Of a stretch of 60,521 bases of DNA, positions 52,788 through 60,521 are shown piece by piece. Both the position numbers and the translations under genes were made by a program. The DNA is from an uncultured Alphaproteobacteria bacterium. GTDB taxonomy: Bacteria; Pseudomonadota; Alphaproteobacteria; UBA7985. Position 1 is the stretch's first letter, and every line of letters begins with the position of its first letter. Below the pieces are notes generated by a model. It was not told where the DNA came from. It saw nothing but the letters and a program-made list of their open reading frames with translations, and made no database searches. The stretch is from the NCBI GenBank assembly GCA_905479265.1, contig CAJQLX010000011.1, positions 1 to 60,521 on the forward strand, in the 5' to 3' direction.

Positions 52788-52918
52788 AAAAAGTGCCTCC
52801 TTTTACGAGCCAGACGGAAGCGCGCATAGGCCCAAAAAGGCATGTCCCCCCGTCATCACGCATCGACACGGCGCGTTAGGTGGTTAAAGTCTGTCGGCCA
52901 GTGAGAGAGGAGAAACAC

Positions 52919-53707
52919 ATGAGGCCCAATAAAATCCGTGAAATTTGGAAAAATGGCGGTGCCGTTGCCAACGGCTGGCTCGCCACGCCTGCGGCTTTCA
53001 CTGCTGAAGTCATGGCCCATTGCGGTTGGGATAGCGTGACGGTCGACATGCAGCATGGTCTGATCGACTACCAAGTCGCCGTTTCTCAATTCCAAGCAAT
53101 CTCAACCACGGATGTGGTGCCCTTTGTGCGCGTGCCTTGGCTGGATGCCGGCATGATTATGAAGGTGCTGGACGCGGGCGCTTATGGGGTTATTTGCCCC
53201 ATGATAAACAACGCTGAGGACGCTCGCCTGTTTGCGCACTATGCCTCCTACCCGCCCGTCGGAACCCGGTCCTTTGGCCCCGTTCGCGCTTCGATTTACG
53301 GCGGCGCTGACTATACCGACAAAGCCAACGATGAAATCATCCGCATGGCGATGGTTGAAACCAAGGAAGGGCTGGAGAAGGTGGACGAGATCGTCAACAC
53401 CAACGGCATTGACGCCATTTACGTCGGCCCGAACGACCTCGCCAATGCTCTGGGACAGCGCCCGACGCTGGACACGGAAAACGACGTGGTGCTGCGGGCC
53501 TTCGAGACCATCATCACGGCCTGCCGGAACGCGGGCAAACCGGTGGGGCTGCACAATGGCTCAGCGGCCTACGCGGTCCGGATGATTGAGATGGGCTTCC
53601 AGTTTGTGACCGTCCAATCGGACGCAGGCATCCTTAAAAACGCGGCAACCTCAATTGTTGCGGAGATCAAAGGTGGCGCTGCGAAAGTCGACACGTCGTC
53701 TTACTGA
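52919..53707 (+). CDS. HpcH/HpaI-type class II aldolase
   Basis: 262-residue cytoplasmic enzyme of the 2-keto-3-deoxy-L-rhamnonate / 4-hydroxy-2-oxoheptanedioate aldolase group (pyruvate-dependent, divalent metal). Landmarks are VANGWLATP, CGWDSVTVDMQHGLIDY (core SVTVDMQHGL), the MVETKEGLEKVDEI segment with its Glu, IYVGPNDLANALG and the end MGFQFVTVQSDAGIL. The expected metal ligands Glu and Asp and the base His (QHG) are present. GGAG is 6 nt before the ATG at 52919; the frame is open from 52880. It is divergent from the plcP-like gene and convergent with the GNAT-Nudix gene. Confidence 0.88.
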   Translation: MRPNKIREIWKNGGAVANGWLATPAAFTAEVMAHCGWDSVTVDMQHGLIDYQVAVSQFQAISTTDVVPFVRVPWLDAGMIMKVLDAGAYGVICPMINNAEDARLFAHYASYPPVGTRSFGPVRASIYGGADYTDKANDEIIRMAMVETKEGLEKVDEIVNTNGIDAIYVGPNDLANALGQRPTLDTENDVVLRAFETIITACRNAGKPVGLHNGSAAYAVRMIEMGFQFVTVQSDAGILKNAATSIVAEIKGGAAKVDTSSY

Positions 53708-53711
53708 TCCC

Positions 53712-54725
53712 CTACATCCAGTCCATGATAACCGGCACCAGCGGCACGTCCGCTGGTGGCATTTCCAAATCGCGCAGTTCAAACTTCGACACCCACTTGA
53801 GCGCCTGCCCTTCTTGCCCCGTGGGTTCCCCTTGCCACTTGCGGGCGGCGTAGAGGGGCATCATCAGATGAAATTTGGGGTAGGGAAAACTGGCAAAAGT
53901 CAGGGGCGCCAAGCATCCGATCCCAACGTCGATCCCCAGCTCCTCCTTCAACTCGCGGATCAGCGCCGCTTCTGGGCCTTCGTTGGGTTCCATTTTACCG
54001 CCGGGAAACTCCCACAATCCCTCCAGCGATTTTCCCTTGGGCCGCTGTGCGACCAAGACTTGATCCTGATCATTAAACAAAGCAGCAGCGACCACCCAAA
54101 CCACCGGCACGCTGCGGTCCAGTTGAGGCTGCATGGTGCAGCCGCCTGAGAATACAAATTCATCGAAATCAGCGCGCGTCATGGTGGTTTCCAGGTGGCG
54201 CTTCGTGCCGCCGTGGGCGGTATCAATCATGCCCTCGGCCCAACCTTCAAACCCGCACTTTTCCAGCACCCGCTTGGACGCTGGATTATCAACGAGAACG
54301 CCAGACTCAATGGCCGGAAGTTCCATGTACCAAAACCCAAAGGTAAGGGCATGAAATGCAGCCTCAGTCGCCACACCCCTACCCCAAGCATGTGGGGCGA
54401 ACCAGTAGCCGATGTGCCAGCCCCCGCGCTGTGAATCCAAGCCCACAAACCCGAGCGGCTCGCCGCTTAACCGATCCTTGACCACCCAGCGCACAGCCTC
54501 GCCCGCTTCAAACGTGGCTTGGGACAGGTTCAAGAACGTTTGTGCGCCGTCGTCGGGATAGGGGTGCGGCACCCGCGCTAACCACTGCGCAACGTTCCAA
54601 TCAGCGGCATAGCGCTGGACGAAATCAAGGTGCGAGGGGTCAAAGGGCTCTAGCGTCAGATTGGGCGTGCTGAATGCAGCCAACGCGGGCGTGTCCGGGA
54701 ACCACTTGGGCGCAACATCGCTCAT
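53712..54725 (-). CDS. GNAT acetyltransferase fused to a MutT-type Nudix hydrolase
   Basis: 337-residue fusion. Residues 1-180 are a RimJ-like GNAT domain: LTLEPFDPSHLDFVQRYAAD, GFVGLDSQRGGWHIGYWFAPHAWGRGVATEA (core HIGYWFAPHAWGRGVATEA) and NPASKRVLEKCGFEG. Residues about 195-337 are MutT: VWVVAAALFNDQDQVLVAQRPKGKS (core QVLVAQRPKGKSLEGLWEF) and a complete Nudix box in GGKMEPNEGPEAALIRELKEELGI (Gx5Ex7REx2EExG intact), which cleans oxidised nucleotides such as 8-oxo-dGTP. Most relatives carry two separate genes in this order. The fusion is unbroken, with no start or stop at the junction. The start overlaps the argJ stop by 4 bp. Confidence 0.9.
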   Translation of the reverse strand: MSDVAPKWFPDTPALAAFSTPNLTLEPFDPSHLDFVQRYAADWNVAQWLARVPHPYPDDGAQTFLNLSQATFEAGEAVRWVVKDRLSGEPLGFVGLDSQRGGWHIGYWFAPHAWGRGVATEAAFHALTFGFWYMELPAIESGVLVDNPASKRVLEKCGFEGWAEGMIDTAHGGTKRHLETTMTRADFDEFVFSGGCTMQPQLDRSVPVVWVVAAALFNDQDQVLVAQRPKGKSLEGLWEFPGGKMEPNEGPEAALIRELKEELGIDVGIGCLAPLTFASFPYPKFHLMMPLYAARKWQGEPTGQEGQALKWVSKFELRDLEMPPADVPLVPVIMDWM

Positions 54726-55924
54726 GAGCGGTAATCTCCGTTGATGGTGATGTAGCCGTGGGTCAGATCACAGGTTCGCACCCGCGCTTGCCCCGCAGCC
54801 AACCCCAATTCAACCCGAATGGTGATCTCATCGCCTTGCATATAGGCAGACACAGTTTCCTCATCATAGGCCGGATCGCGCAAGCCGTTTTCGGCAACAC
54901 GGTGCGGCCCGAACCAGATGCAGAGCCGGTCGCGGTCGGCGGGTTCTCCCGCCTTGCCCACAGCCATGACCACCCGCCCCCAATTCGCGTCCTGCCCTGC
55001 AACCGCGGTTTTGACCAAGGGCGAGTTTGCAATGGAAAGTCCGATGGTTTTGGCGGAAGCATCGGTCTGCGCGCCTTCAACGTCGATGGTGATGAGCTTG
55101 GATGCCCCCTCCCCGTCTCGTGCCAGCATTTCAGCGAGTTGGTCGCAAACCTCAAAGATCGCTGCGCCAACGGCTTGCAGGTCGCCGGGCGCGTCGCCGC
55201 CACCCAGCGCAAAAGCCAGCACTGTATCGCTGGTGGAGGTGTCGCTATCGACCGTGATGCTGTTAAACGTCTTCTCCGCCACGTCCGTCAGCGTGCTTTG
55301 CAGCCATTCGGCGGGCAGTGGGGCGTCAATCATGATGTAACCCAGCATAGTCGCCATATCCGGCGCAATCATGCCTGAGCCTTTGCAGATGCCCGTCACC
55401 GTCACGTCGCCTGCTTTGGCAACAGCCCACTTTGGGAACGTGTCGGTCGTCATGATGGCCTTTGCCGCACCCTCAAGGCTTTGTTCAGCCGCCTGCGCCG
55501 CCAGCACGGTCGCAGCCGCTGAAATGGCGTCAGCCTCCAGCGGTTCGCCGATAACGCCTGTCGAAGAGAGCAAAACATCGTCCACCGCACAGCCAACCGC
55601 TGCCGCCACGGCCTGCGCGGTCGTCTGACAAGCCGCAGCGCCAACCGCGCCGGTAAAGGCGTTGGCATTACCGGCGTTGACCAACAAGGCGCGAGCCGTG
55701 CCGTTTTGTACCGCCTTGCGCGACCAATCAACGGGCGCGCCGGGACATTTGGACTTCGTGAACACGCCCGCGACAGTGGTTCCCGCCGGGAAAATCGCCA
55801 GCGTGACGTCATCGCGCCCTTTGTAGCGCGTGCCGGAGTTCCCAGTGGCCAGTTTCAACCCAGTAACAGGCTCAAGCGTCGCCAACATGCGTGGCTTTAA
55901 CGGGGATACAGGCAGTTGATCCAT
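54722..55924 (-). CDS. argJ: Bifunctional ornithine acetyltransferase/N-acetylglutamate synthase ArgJ
   Basis: 400-residue enzyme of the cyclic arginine pathway, transferring acetyl from N-acetylornithine to glutamate. The autocleavage nucleophile is Thr192 in the ATMLGYI motif (KGSGMIAPDMATMLG), which splits the precursor into alpha and beta chains. Other marks are TKSKCPGAPVDWSRK, LVNAGNANAFTGAVG, LLSSTGVIGEPL, SITVDSDTSTSDTV and NWGRVVMAVGKAG. It is followed by the GNAT-Nudix gene with a 4-bp overlap, and is divergent from the barnase-like gene. Confidence 0.95.
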   Translation of the reverse strand: MDQLPVSPLKPRMLATLEPVTGLKLATGNSGTRYKGRDDVTLAIFPAGTTVAGVFTKSKCPGAPVDWSRKAVQNGTARALLVNAGNANAFTGAVGAAACQTTAQAVAAAVGCAVDDVLLSSTGVIGEPLEADAISAAATVLAAQAAEQSLEGAAKAIMTTDTFPKWAVAKAGDVTVTGICKGSGMIAPDMATMLGYIMIDAPLPAEWLQSTLTDVAEKTFNSITVDSDTSTSDTVLAFALGGGDAPGDLQAVGAAIFEVCDQLAEMLARDGEGASKLITIDVEGAQTDASAKTIGLSIANSPLVKTAVAGQDANWGRVVMAVGKAGEPADRDRLCIWFGPHRVAENGLRDPAYDEETVSAYMQGDEITIRVELGLAAGQARVRTCDLTHGYITINGDYRS

Positions 55925-56025
55925 TCTTCACATTCCATTGCTCTTGCGCGCACCGGTCTTGAGCTTCAGTGCATCCTGTGGTTTGTCCCAGCAAATCACG
56001 GAACGCGGATCAGGAGAACTGCGAG

Positions 56026-56586
56026 ATGCAGACACGACCCTTGTTGAACCGTCTAGGCGGCGTGTTGGTTTTGATGGTGGCGGGACTCGCCTGGTACCTC
56101 AACCAACAAACCGCACAGGCTGTTGATCTTGAAAGCTACCAGCAGCGCGAAGCCGCGTCGAAGGTTTGTGGCTATGACCTTGGCCTCGATGGTCCAGAAG
56201 TCGAAACACTGGTGGCATTCGGGGAAGAACAGGGCGTGCGCTTTCCCTATGCTTTCGCACAAGTCACAGCCTATCTGTGGCTGATTGGCGAGCTGCCCGA
56301 CTGCTACATGACCAAGGGCGTAGCGCGCGGACAAGGATGGAAAAACGCCGGAACCACGGTCGATGACATCGACATTGACGGAGCCATCGGCGGGGACACC
56401 TTTGGCAACCGCGAAGGCCGACTGCCCCAACGCCCCCGCAACCGCTACGCTGAAGCCGACCTCGATTACGTGCGCGGCAATCGCGGCGCTGCCAGACTGG
56501 TTTACGACCGTGAATTGACAGATCGCGGGTTTATTTGGGTCACTGTTGACCACTATGACAGCTTTGAGCGAATTCCGGAGTTATGA
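56026..56586 (+). CDS. Secreted guanyl-preferring ribonuclease, barnase-like toxin
   Basis: 186-residue exported protein. A signal-anchor (LGGVLVLMVAGLAWYL) is followed by a segment of unknown role and then a barnase domain (about residues 78-186). Barnase hallmarks align: LPDCYMTK for LPDNYITK, IGGDTFGNREGRLP, YAEADLDYVRGNRGAARLVY (split in cores EADLDY and RLVY), and VDHYDSF. The catalytic residues are present: Glu143, Arg153/Arg157 and His176. Two Cys (48 and 93) could form a disulfide. GGAG lies 9 nt before the ATG at 56026. The stop overlaps by 4 bp the start of a barstar-like inhibitor gene, giving a toxin-immunity arrangement. Confidence 0.85.
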   Translation: MQTRPLLNRLGGVLVLMVAGLAWYLNQQTAQAVDLESYQQREAASKVCGYDLGLDGPEVETLVAFGEEQGVRFPYAFAQVTAYLWLIGELPDCYMTKGVARGQGWKNAGTTVDDIDIDGAIGGDTFGNREGRLPQRPRNRYAEADLDYVRGNRGAARLVYDRELTDRGFIWVTVDHYDSFERIPEL

Positions 56587-56864
56587 GCATGAAACACCCA
56601 ACCAAGCGCGCCGTGATCAACGACGGGGGCGCGAGCGACAGTGCAACGCAGATCAAGCGCTTGTACGAGCAACTTGGGATCGACGCAGGCTTGAACTTGG
56701 ATGCTCTGTCCGACGTGCTGACAGATCCAAATTGGCTGCACGGGCCGGCGGTCATTTGCTGGCTAGCATGCCCAAAAGCTCGCTCTGGCTGGCACAAGAC
56801 GCTATACGACACGCTGGACGAGGCAGCGGGTCTGCGCGACGATTTGACTTTTGTTGTCCGCTAG
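56583..56864 (+). CDS. Barstar-like ribonuclease inhibitor (immunity protein)
   Basis: 93-residue cytoplasmic protein that aligns with barstar: KRAVIN at the start, IKRLYEQLGI, then LNLDALSDVLTD matching barstar's NLDALWDCLTG, and DEAAGLRDDLTFVV at the end. Asp40 and Asp44 correspond to barstar Asp35 and Asp39, which contact the barnase active-site Arg and His; the Trp between them in barstar is Ser here. No signal peptide, as expected for an inhibitor that guards the producer's cytoplasm. Its ATG overlaps the ribonuclease stop (ATGA), so co-translation is likely; ATG at 56589 is an alternative start. Confidence 0.85.
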   Translation: MSMKHPTKRAVINDGGASDSATQIKRLYEQLGIDAGLNLDALSDVLTDPNWLHGPAVICWLACPKARSGWHKTLYDTLDEAAGLRDDLTFVVR

Positions 56865-56901
56865 ACCTGACTTTTCACCCCTTCAACCCACCTGAGTGGC
56901 T

Positions 56902-57105
56902 ATGAGAACATTCTTCCTTATTTTGACGGTCGTATTCCTGATCGGAACGCTCGTCACCATGCTGCTCGGCGCCTTTTCAATGGGCCGGGGCGGAGACTTT
57001 AATCAAAAGTACGGAAACATGCTCATGCGAGCGCGAACCGTCTGCCAAGGCGGGACGATCGCGTGCTTGCTGCTGATGTTTCTAACCAGTCGATCCGGAG
57101 GCTGA
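56902..57105 (+). CDS. Twin transmembrane helix small protein (HIG1 domain-like)
   Basis: 67-residue inner-membrane protein with two hydrophobic helices (FLILTVVFLIGTLVTMLLGAF and IACLLLMFL) joined by a short loop containing YGNMLMRARTVCQGG, the HIG1-type arrangement linked to respiratory-complex assembly. The function in bacteria is not established. I prefer the ATG at 56902; a GTG at 56896 adds two residues. It ends one base before the adenosyltransferase start and is clearly co-transcribed with it, an association found in relatives. Confidence 0.82.
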   Translation: MRTFFLILTVVFLIGTLVTMLLGAFSMGRGGDFNQKYGNMLMRARTVCQGGTIACLLLMFLTSRSGG

Positions 57106-57106
57106 C

Positions 57107-57679
57107 ATGGTCGAACTGACGCGTATCTACACCAAGGGTGGTGATCGTGGAAAAACCAGCCTGTCGACGGGCACGCGGGTGGCAAAGTATGACCTGCGCG
57201 TGGACGCCTACGGGACAGTAGACGAGGCCAACGCCGTTCTCGGTCTGGTCCGGCTCCACCTCGACGCCGTCCCAGATCTCGATAAAATCATGGCACGCGT
57301 CCAAAATGATATGTTCGATTTGGGCGCAGATCTGGCAACGCCGCTGGACGCTGAATTGTCCTACGAGCCGTTGCGGGTGACCGAGGGCCAAGTCGACAAG
57401 CTTGAGCGGGATATTGACCTGTACAATGACCGGTTGGAGCCCCTGAAGTCCTTTATCCTACCCGGCGGCAGCGCGGCAGCGACACAGTTTCATTTGGCCC
57501 GTACGGTGGTCCGCCGGGCGGAACGCCTGACGGTCGAATTGGGTGACAAAGTCGATATCAACCCGGAATCAATCCGCTACCTCAACCGTCTTTCAGACCT
57601 GATGTTTGTTTTGGCGCGCATCTGCAACGATGACGGCAAGGCCGACGTGCTCTGGGTGCCGGGCGCTTCCCGCGAGTAA
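57107..57679 (+). CDS. PduO-type cob(I)yrinic acid a,c-diamide adenosyltransferase
   Basis: 190-residue enzyme making adenosylcobalamin from ATP and cob(I)alamin. Family signature TRIYTKGGDRGKTSLSTG is at the N-terminus (core YTKGGDRGKTSL), then VDAYGTVDEANAVLGL, the Arg/His-rich LARTVVRRAERLTVEL, and NRLSDLMFVLARICN. The ATG at 57107 has GGAGGC just before it and lies one base after the upstream stop. In related genomes etfB follows, but here the next gene is the convergent zapE. Confidence 0.93.
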   Translation: MVELTRIYTKGGDRGKTSLSTGTRVAKYDLRVDAYGTVDEANAVLGLVRLHLDAVPDLDKIMARVQNDMFDLGADLATPLDAELSYEPLRVTEGQVDKLERDIDLYNDRLEPLKSFILPGGSAAATQFHLARTVVRRAERLTVELGDKVDINPESIRYLNRLSDLMFVLARICNDDGKADVLWVPGASRE

Positions 57680-57689
57680 AGGTCGGGGA

Positions 57690-58892
57690 TTAAGCAGCGA
57701 TGGGCGCCTTGGCTTCCCGATAGGACAATCGCTGCATCTCCATCAACCGGCTTTGCGTCCGCAAAAACGGCTGCATGTCGTGCTCTTCCAGATTCACCAA
57801 TTCGGCAATGGGCGCAGCGGCCCGCGCATAGATGCTTGTGCCGGCTTCATAGAAAACATCGATCATGATCCGGAACCGCTCGCCACTGTCTCGTGTGCTG
57901 TACCGGATCATTGGAATGTCATCGACAAAGACGCGGTCAAAAGACTGCGCGATCAGCAAATAATCATCGCGGCCCAGCGGTTGTTCGCACAGGTCGGCAT
58001 AGCGGAATCGGGCGGTGCGTCCGGCGGCTTCCGGCACGTTGACCGAGCGGCCCAGAACCGACAATTGTGCCGGCTCCCCGCGGCTGACTTTGGCTTCACG
58101 CTCAAACAGCGTTTGGAACGCCTGCGTGGTTTTCGCGCTGAGCGGAGAAACCCAAGCCTCCATCTCTGATCCATGCCGCAGGCGATAGTCTTGAGCATGA
58201 TCCAGATTGACGATGTCAAACTCGCGCTCGATCAGCTCAATGGTGGGCAGGAACAACTCGCGCTTCAAACCACCGGTATACAGGTCGCCGGGCGCCTCGT
58301 TCGAGGTCGTTACAACGGTCACGCCCTCCTCCATCATCACAGAAAGCACGCGGCCCAGCAGCGTCGCATCGGCAATGTTGTTGACGAAGAATTCGTCAAA
58401 GCACAGCACTTTGGCCTTTCGCGCCTGCGCGCGGGCAAACCGCGCCGCCGTGTCACCCCGTGTGTCCCCTTTAGACCGGCGCGTGTGTATGTCCGCATGC
58501 AGGTCACTCATAAACTCATGGAAATGACGGCGCTGCGCCAGTTGCGGGCCCATGGCGTCGTAAAACAGGTCCATGGCCGTCGTTTTCCCTCGGCCCACTG
58601 GACCAAAGAGGTACAAGCTCCGGCGCACGTCTTTATCCGCGCCCTCGGCGGCGTCCTTGCCCCGACGACCAAACAGCCGCCCAAACCACCCCATGACGCC
58701 ACTGCCCTCGCCTCGTTTCGCAACAGCAGCACGCGCGCGCTTACGACGGAGCGCGGACGGGGACAAAATCAGTTCCTGAAACAGCACGTCCAACGCCTCC
58801 ACCGCACGCCGCTGCGCCGGCTGAGGACGCAGCTCGCCCGAAGAGAGTGCGCGTTCGTAAAGTTCGAGGGGTGAAGCAGGTGTGGTGGACAT
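57690..58892 (-). CDS. zapE: Cell division protein ZapE (AFG1-like ATPase)
   Basis: 400-residue AAA-type ATPase that destabilises FtsZ rings at constriction in proteobacteria. Walker A GPVGRGKT at residues 97-104 in LYLFGPVGRGKTTAM. It also has FHEFMSDLHADIH, the Walker B region LCFDEFFVNNIADATLLGRV (core LCFDEFFVNNIADA), VTTSNEAPGDLY, and the end FRYADLCEQPLG. Cytoplasmic. Its start codon ATG at 58892 lacks a strong Shine-Dalgarno. Convergent with the adenosyltransferase gene (10 bp apart). Confidence 0.92.
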   Translation of the reverse strand: MSTTPASPLELYERALSSGELRPQPAQRRAVEALDVLFQELILSPSALRRKRARAAVAKRGEGSGVMGWFGRLFGRRGKDAAEGADKDVRRSLYLFGPVGRGKTTAMDLFYDAMGPQLAQRRHFHEFMSDLHADIHTRRSKGDTRGDTAARFARAQARKAKVLCFDEFFVNNIADATLLGRVLSVMMEEGVTVVTTSNEAPGDLYTGGLKRELFLPTIELIEREFDIVNLDHAQDYRLRHGSEMEAWVSPLSAKTTQAFQTLFEREAKVSRGEPAQLSVLGRSVNVPEAAGRTARFRYADLCEQPLGRDDYLLIAQSFDRVFVDDIPMIRYSTRDSGERFRIMIDVFYEAGTSIYARAAAPIAELVNLEEHDMQPFLRTQSRLMEMQRLSYREAKAPIAA

Positions 58893-58920
58893 GGAGGTTT
58901 GTTAGCCTGAAAATAATTAA

Positions 58921-58940
58921 GGGGGAAGTCACCTTCCCCC
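58921..58940 (-). terminator. Hairpin between zapE and the large unknown gene
   Basis: gggggaag (58921-58928) and cttccccc (58933-58940) form a perfect 8-bp stem with a 4-nt loop. On the minus strand it follows the stop of the unknown gene and is succeeded by the T-rich TTAATTATTTT, fitting an intrinsic terminator before zapE. Confidence 0.65.
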
Positions 58941-58954
58941 GTTTGTTTGGCGCT

Positions 58955-60521
58955 CTAGAACGGCAACGGAATCATCAATCCATTGATGTTGGGTGACTCG
59001 CCCGCCGGAATGTCGAGGACAAACTCCAGCGCGCCTTCATCGGTCGGCACACCCAGCATCGACGCACCGAACAGACCTTCCAGCACTTGTTCAACCGTTT
59101 GCGCCGTGCCGGGGTAGACGTCCACAGCGCCGCTTTCAATGGCTTTCATCAGCTCGATGATTTCCGCTTGCGCCTCAGCAACGCCCAGCATCGTCATCGT
59201 GATCGACCCGACTGAGTAATTTGGCGGTAACAGCGGATTGATGGCCACAGAGCCAGAGGCCGTCGCCTCAACCATACCGCCGCTTATCTTCGAAGGCTGC
59301 ACAATCAACGATGGCGGAGACGCCAGGAGTGGTGACACCAGCGCCGCGCCAGCGAACAACAGCGATGACGGATCAAAATCCGGGTCTCGCATGGTTTCCA
59401 GTGACGGCAAGGGCACGTTGCTCGCAATGTTCAAGATCATGGCCATAGGAAGCTCCGCGAGCTCGACCGTCAGGCTCACATCGGTCGGCAGCAGCCCCGG
59501 CTCGTCGCGACCCAACAGCAGATCAATCAAAACAGGGTCAAAGGCAATCTCATCATCGACAACGACGTCAAGGCCAGCGAAAGACACATGTTGCTGAATT
59601 GTGGCTTGATCCGTCAGCATATCTTGGGTCGTAAAGCTAATGTCTGCGGCAGCCAAAGACCCAGACACAGCCCCGGTCCCCGTCGGCGTTGCGACATAGA
59701 ATGCAGCGTCCTTAGCCCCCAGCGTGAAGTTGGGTAAATAGCTGCTTACAAAGAACCTCAGGCCGTCGGCGAGCGTCAGATCATCGTTTTCCAGCCCCAG
59801 CACAATCTCCGTGATGCTGGCGAAGCTGTCCCGAATACGATAGCCCGCCGAAACCTCACCAAGCGAAAAGCCGACTTGCTCCGGCATTTCAACATTCAGC
59901 CCCATCAGTCGAGCAGCGAAATTCTGCACATCGCTTTCGGGCTCAAAGTTGAAGCCTGTCACCAATTCTGCGCCCGACATGGAAAGTCTAAAACGTTCGT
60001 CATCGCTCTCCGGCACCTCGATGCTCGCGCTGTCGAGCTTGAGTTCCAGCTCGTTGGCTGAAATCGCATCCGCGCTCCACGCGAGGAGCTTTCCGCCGAC
60101 GCTAAGGTAAATGTCCCACAGCGCTTCTTCTGGATCGAAGAAATCTTCTACGTCCATCATCCGCACCTGCGCTGACAGGTCGGAAAAAACATCCCCCAGC
60201 GGGTTTAAGTCATAGTTTGGCGTGTAAGTCGTGCTGCCAGACAGCGATCCACCTTGCATGTCCAAGAGGTTGAATTCCCCGACCTCATCGGACCAGCTAC
60301 TCGATGCGACCACCTGCAATCGCCCAAGCGTTCCGTCCGTTTTGGCCCTCTTCGCTGCGTGGTCATAGGCGGCCTTTATCGAAAAGCCGCCGAAGTCCAA
60401 TCGGCCATCAAAGTCCAATAAATCGAGGTCGTTGAGGGTCAGCTTTCCCATGTCGAAGGAGGATGCCAAATCCTGCAAGTCTGACTCAAACAAGGGAATG
60501 AAGCGGTCAATCACATTGGCC
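58955..60521 (-). CDS. Large protein of unknown function, 5' end beyond the window
   Basis: The coding frame runs at least 519 residues to the window edge. The first apparent start (GTG at 60514) lies in continuing coding sequence and is probably internal, so the protein is incomplete at its N-terminus. I do not recognise the family. The visible part has repeated amphipathic beta-type segments, a low-complexity Asp/Ser-rich character, a central DVSLTVELAELPMAMIL, and a helical ending with VAEAQAEIIELMKAIESG and the tail FVLDIPAGESPNI. No membrane span is visible. A secreted or periplasmic beta-rich protein is possible but unproven. Confidence 0.6.
   Translation of the reverse strand, partial: ANVIDRFIPLFESDLQDLASSFDMGKLTLNDLDLLDFDGRLDFGGFSIKAAYDHAAKRAKTDGTLGRLQVVASSSWSDEVGEFNLLDMQGGSLSGSTTYTPNYDLNPLGDVFSDLSAQVRMMDVEDFFDPEEALWDIYLSVGGKLLAWSADAISANELELKLDSASIEVPESDDERFRLSMSGAELVTGFNFEPESDVQNFAARLMGLNVEMPEQVGFSLGEVSAGYRIRDSFASITEIVLGLENDDLTLADGLRFFVSSYLPNFTLGAKDAAFYVATPTGTGAVSGSLAAADISFTTQDMLTDQATIQQHVSFAGLDVVVDDEIAFDPVLIDLLLGRDEPGLLPTDVSLTVELAELPMAMILNIASNVPLPSLETMRDPDFDPSSLLFAGAALVSPLLASPPSLIVQPSKISGGMVEATASGSVAINPLLPPNYSVGSITMTMLGVAEAQAEIIELMKAIESGAVDVYPGTAQTVEQVLEGLFGASMLGVPTDEGALEFVLDIPAGESPNINGLMIPLPF

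Noticed and set aside
52788-52918. PHO-box for the plcP-like gene
   Set aside because: Only a single half-site-like ccgtcat is present; no paired CTGTCAT-type repeats could be found by eye.

Overview
The window reads as ordinary chromosome from an alphaproteobacterium, most likely a marine Rhodobacterales (roseobacter-like) species. The signs are a glycine-dependent 5-aminolevulinate synthase (HemA), a GapR-type DUF2312 protein, a DUF3035/BamF lipoprotein beside lspA and a pair of M16 peptidases, an ScfR-type regulator divergent from isocitrate lyase, and a HIG1-like small protein next to a PduO-type adenosyltransferase. I see no insertion sequence, prophage, CRISPR array or rRNA. One tRNA (Val, GAC) is present. 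Genes are densely packed, mostly in short operons. Only two stretches over 300 bp lack an obvious gene (about 15.0-15.8 kb and 40.4-40.9 kb).

Layout. 0-13 kb: translation factor EttA, a secreted protein and a fasciclin protein. A dimethylglycine-dehydrogenase-like flavoenzyme follows, divergent from a branched-chain-amino-acid-type ABC transporter (livGFHM), then DoxX. The transporter's likely binding protein and an 8-oxoguanine deaminase-like amidohydrolase lie on the opposite strand. 13-25 kb: tRNA-Val, an N-formylglutamate amidohydrolase with a GNAT enzyme, a gene-poor stretch with a possible decayed ORF, MATE exporter, DusA and a serralysin-type protease. Next come an unusual ribosomal protein L27 with a C-terminal helix-hairpin-helix domain, betaine aldehyde dehydrogenase, MsrP with an unknown membrane partner, and FolD. 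25-39 kb: YggT, HemA, a nitrilase-family hydrolase, DUF1178, then a long minus-strand run (ispG-ribF, ileS-lspA-bamF-M16-M16, N-formylglutamate amidohydrolase-DUF1244-gapR).

39-50 kb: a periplasmic-binding lipoprotein of the penicillin-binding-protein-activator type, a large secreted FG-GAP/cadherin-like protein behind a long AT-rich leader, an Lrp regulator, TauE exporter, alpha/beta hydrolase, DMT exporter, and the scfR/aceA glyoxylate-shunt pair. 50-60.5 kb: DUF4170; a three-gene operon resembling the PlcP-Agt phosphate-starvation lipid-remodelling pair; an HpcH/HpaI aldolase; argJ followed by a GNAT-Nudix fusion; a secreted barnase-like ribonuclease with a barstar-like inhibitor; HIG1-like protein; cobalamin adenosyltransferase; ZapE; and the 3' part of a large unknown protein cut by the window edge.

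The most noteworthy items are the barnase/barstar gene pair at 56.0-56.9 kb, the L27-helix-hairpin-helix fusion at 20.4-21.1 kb, the GNAT-Nudix fusion at 53.7-54.7 kb, and the betB start codon lying directly against a terminator hairpin at 22.6 kb. Functions are assigned by reading motifs in the translated sequence. No database search was possible.
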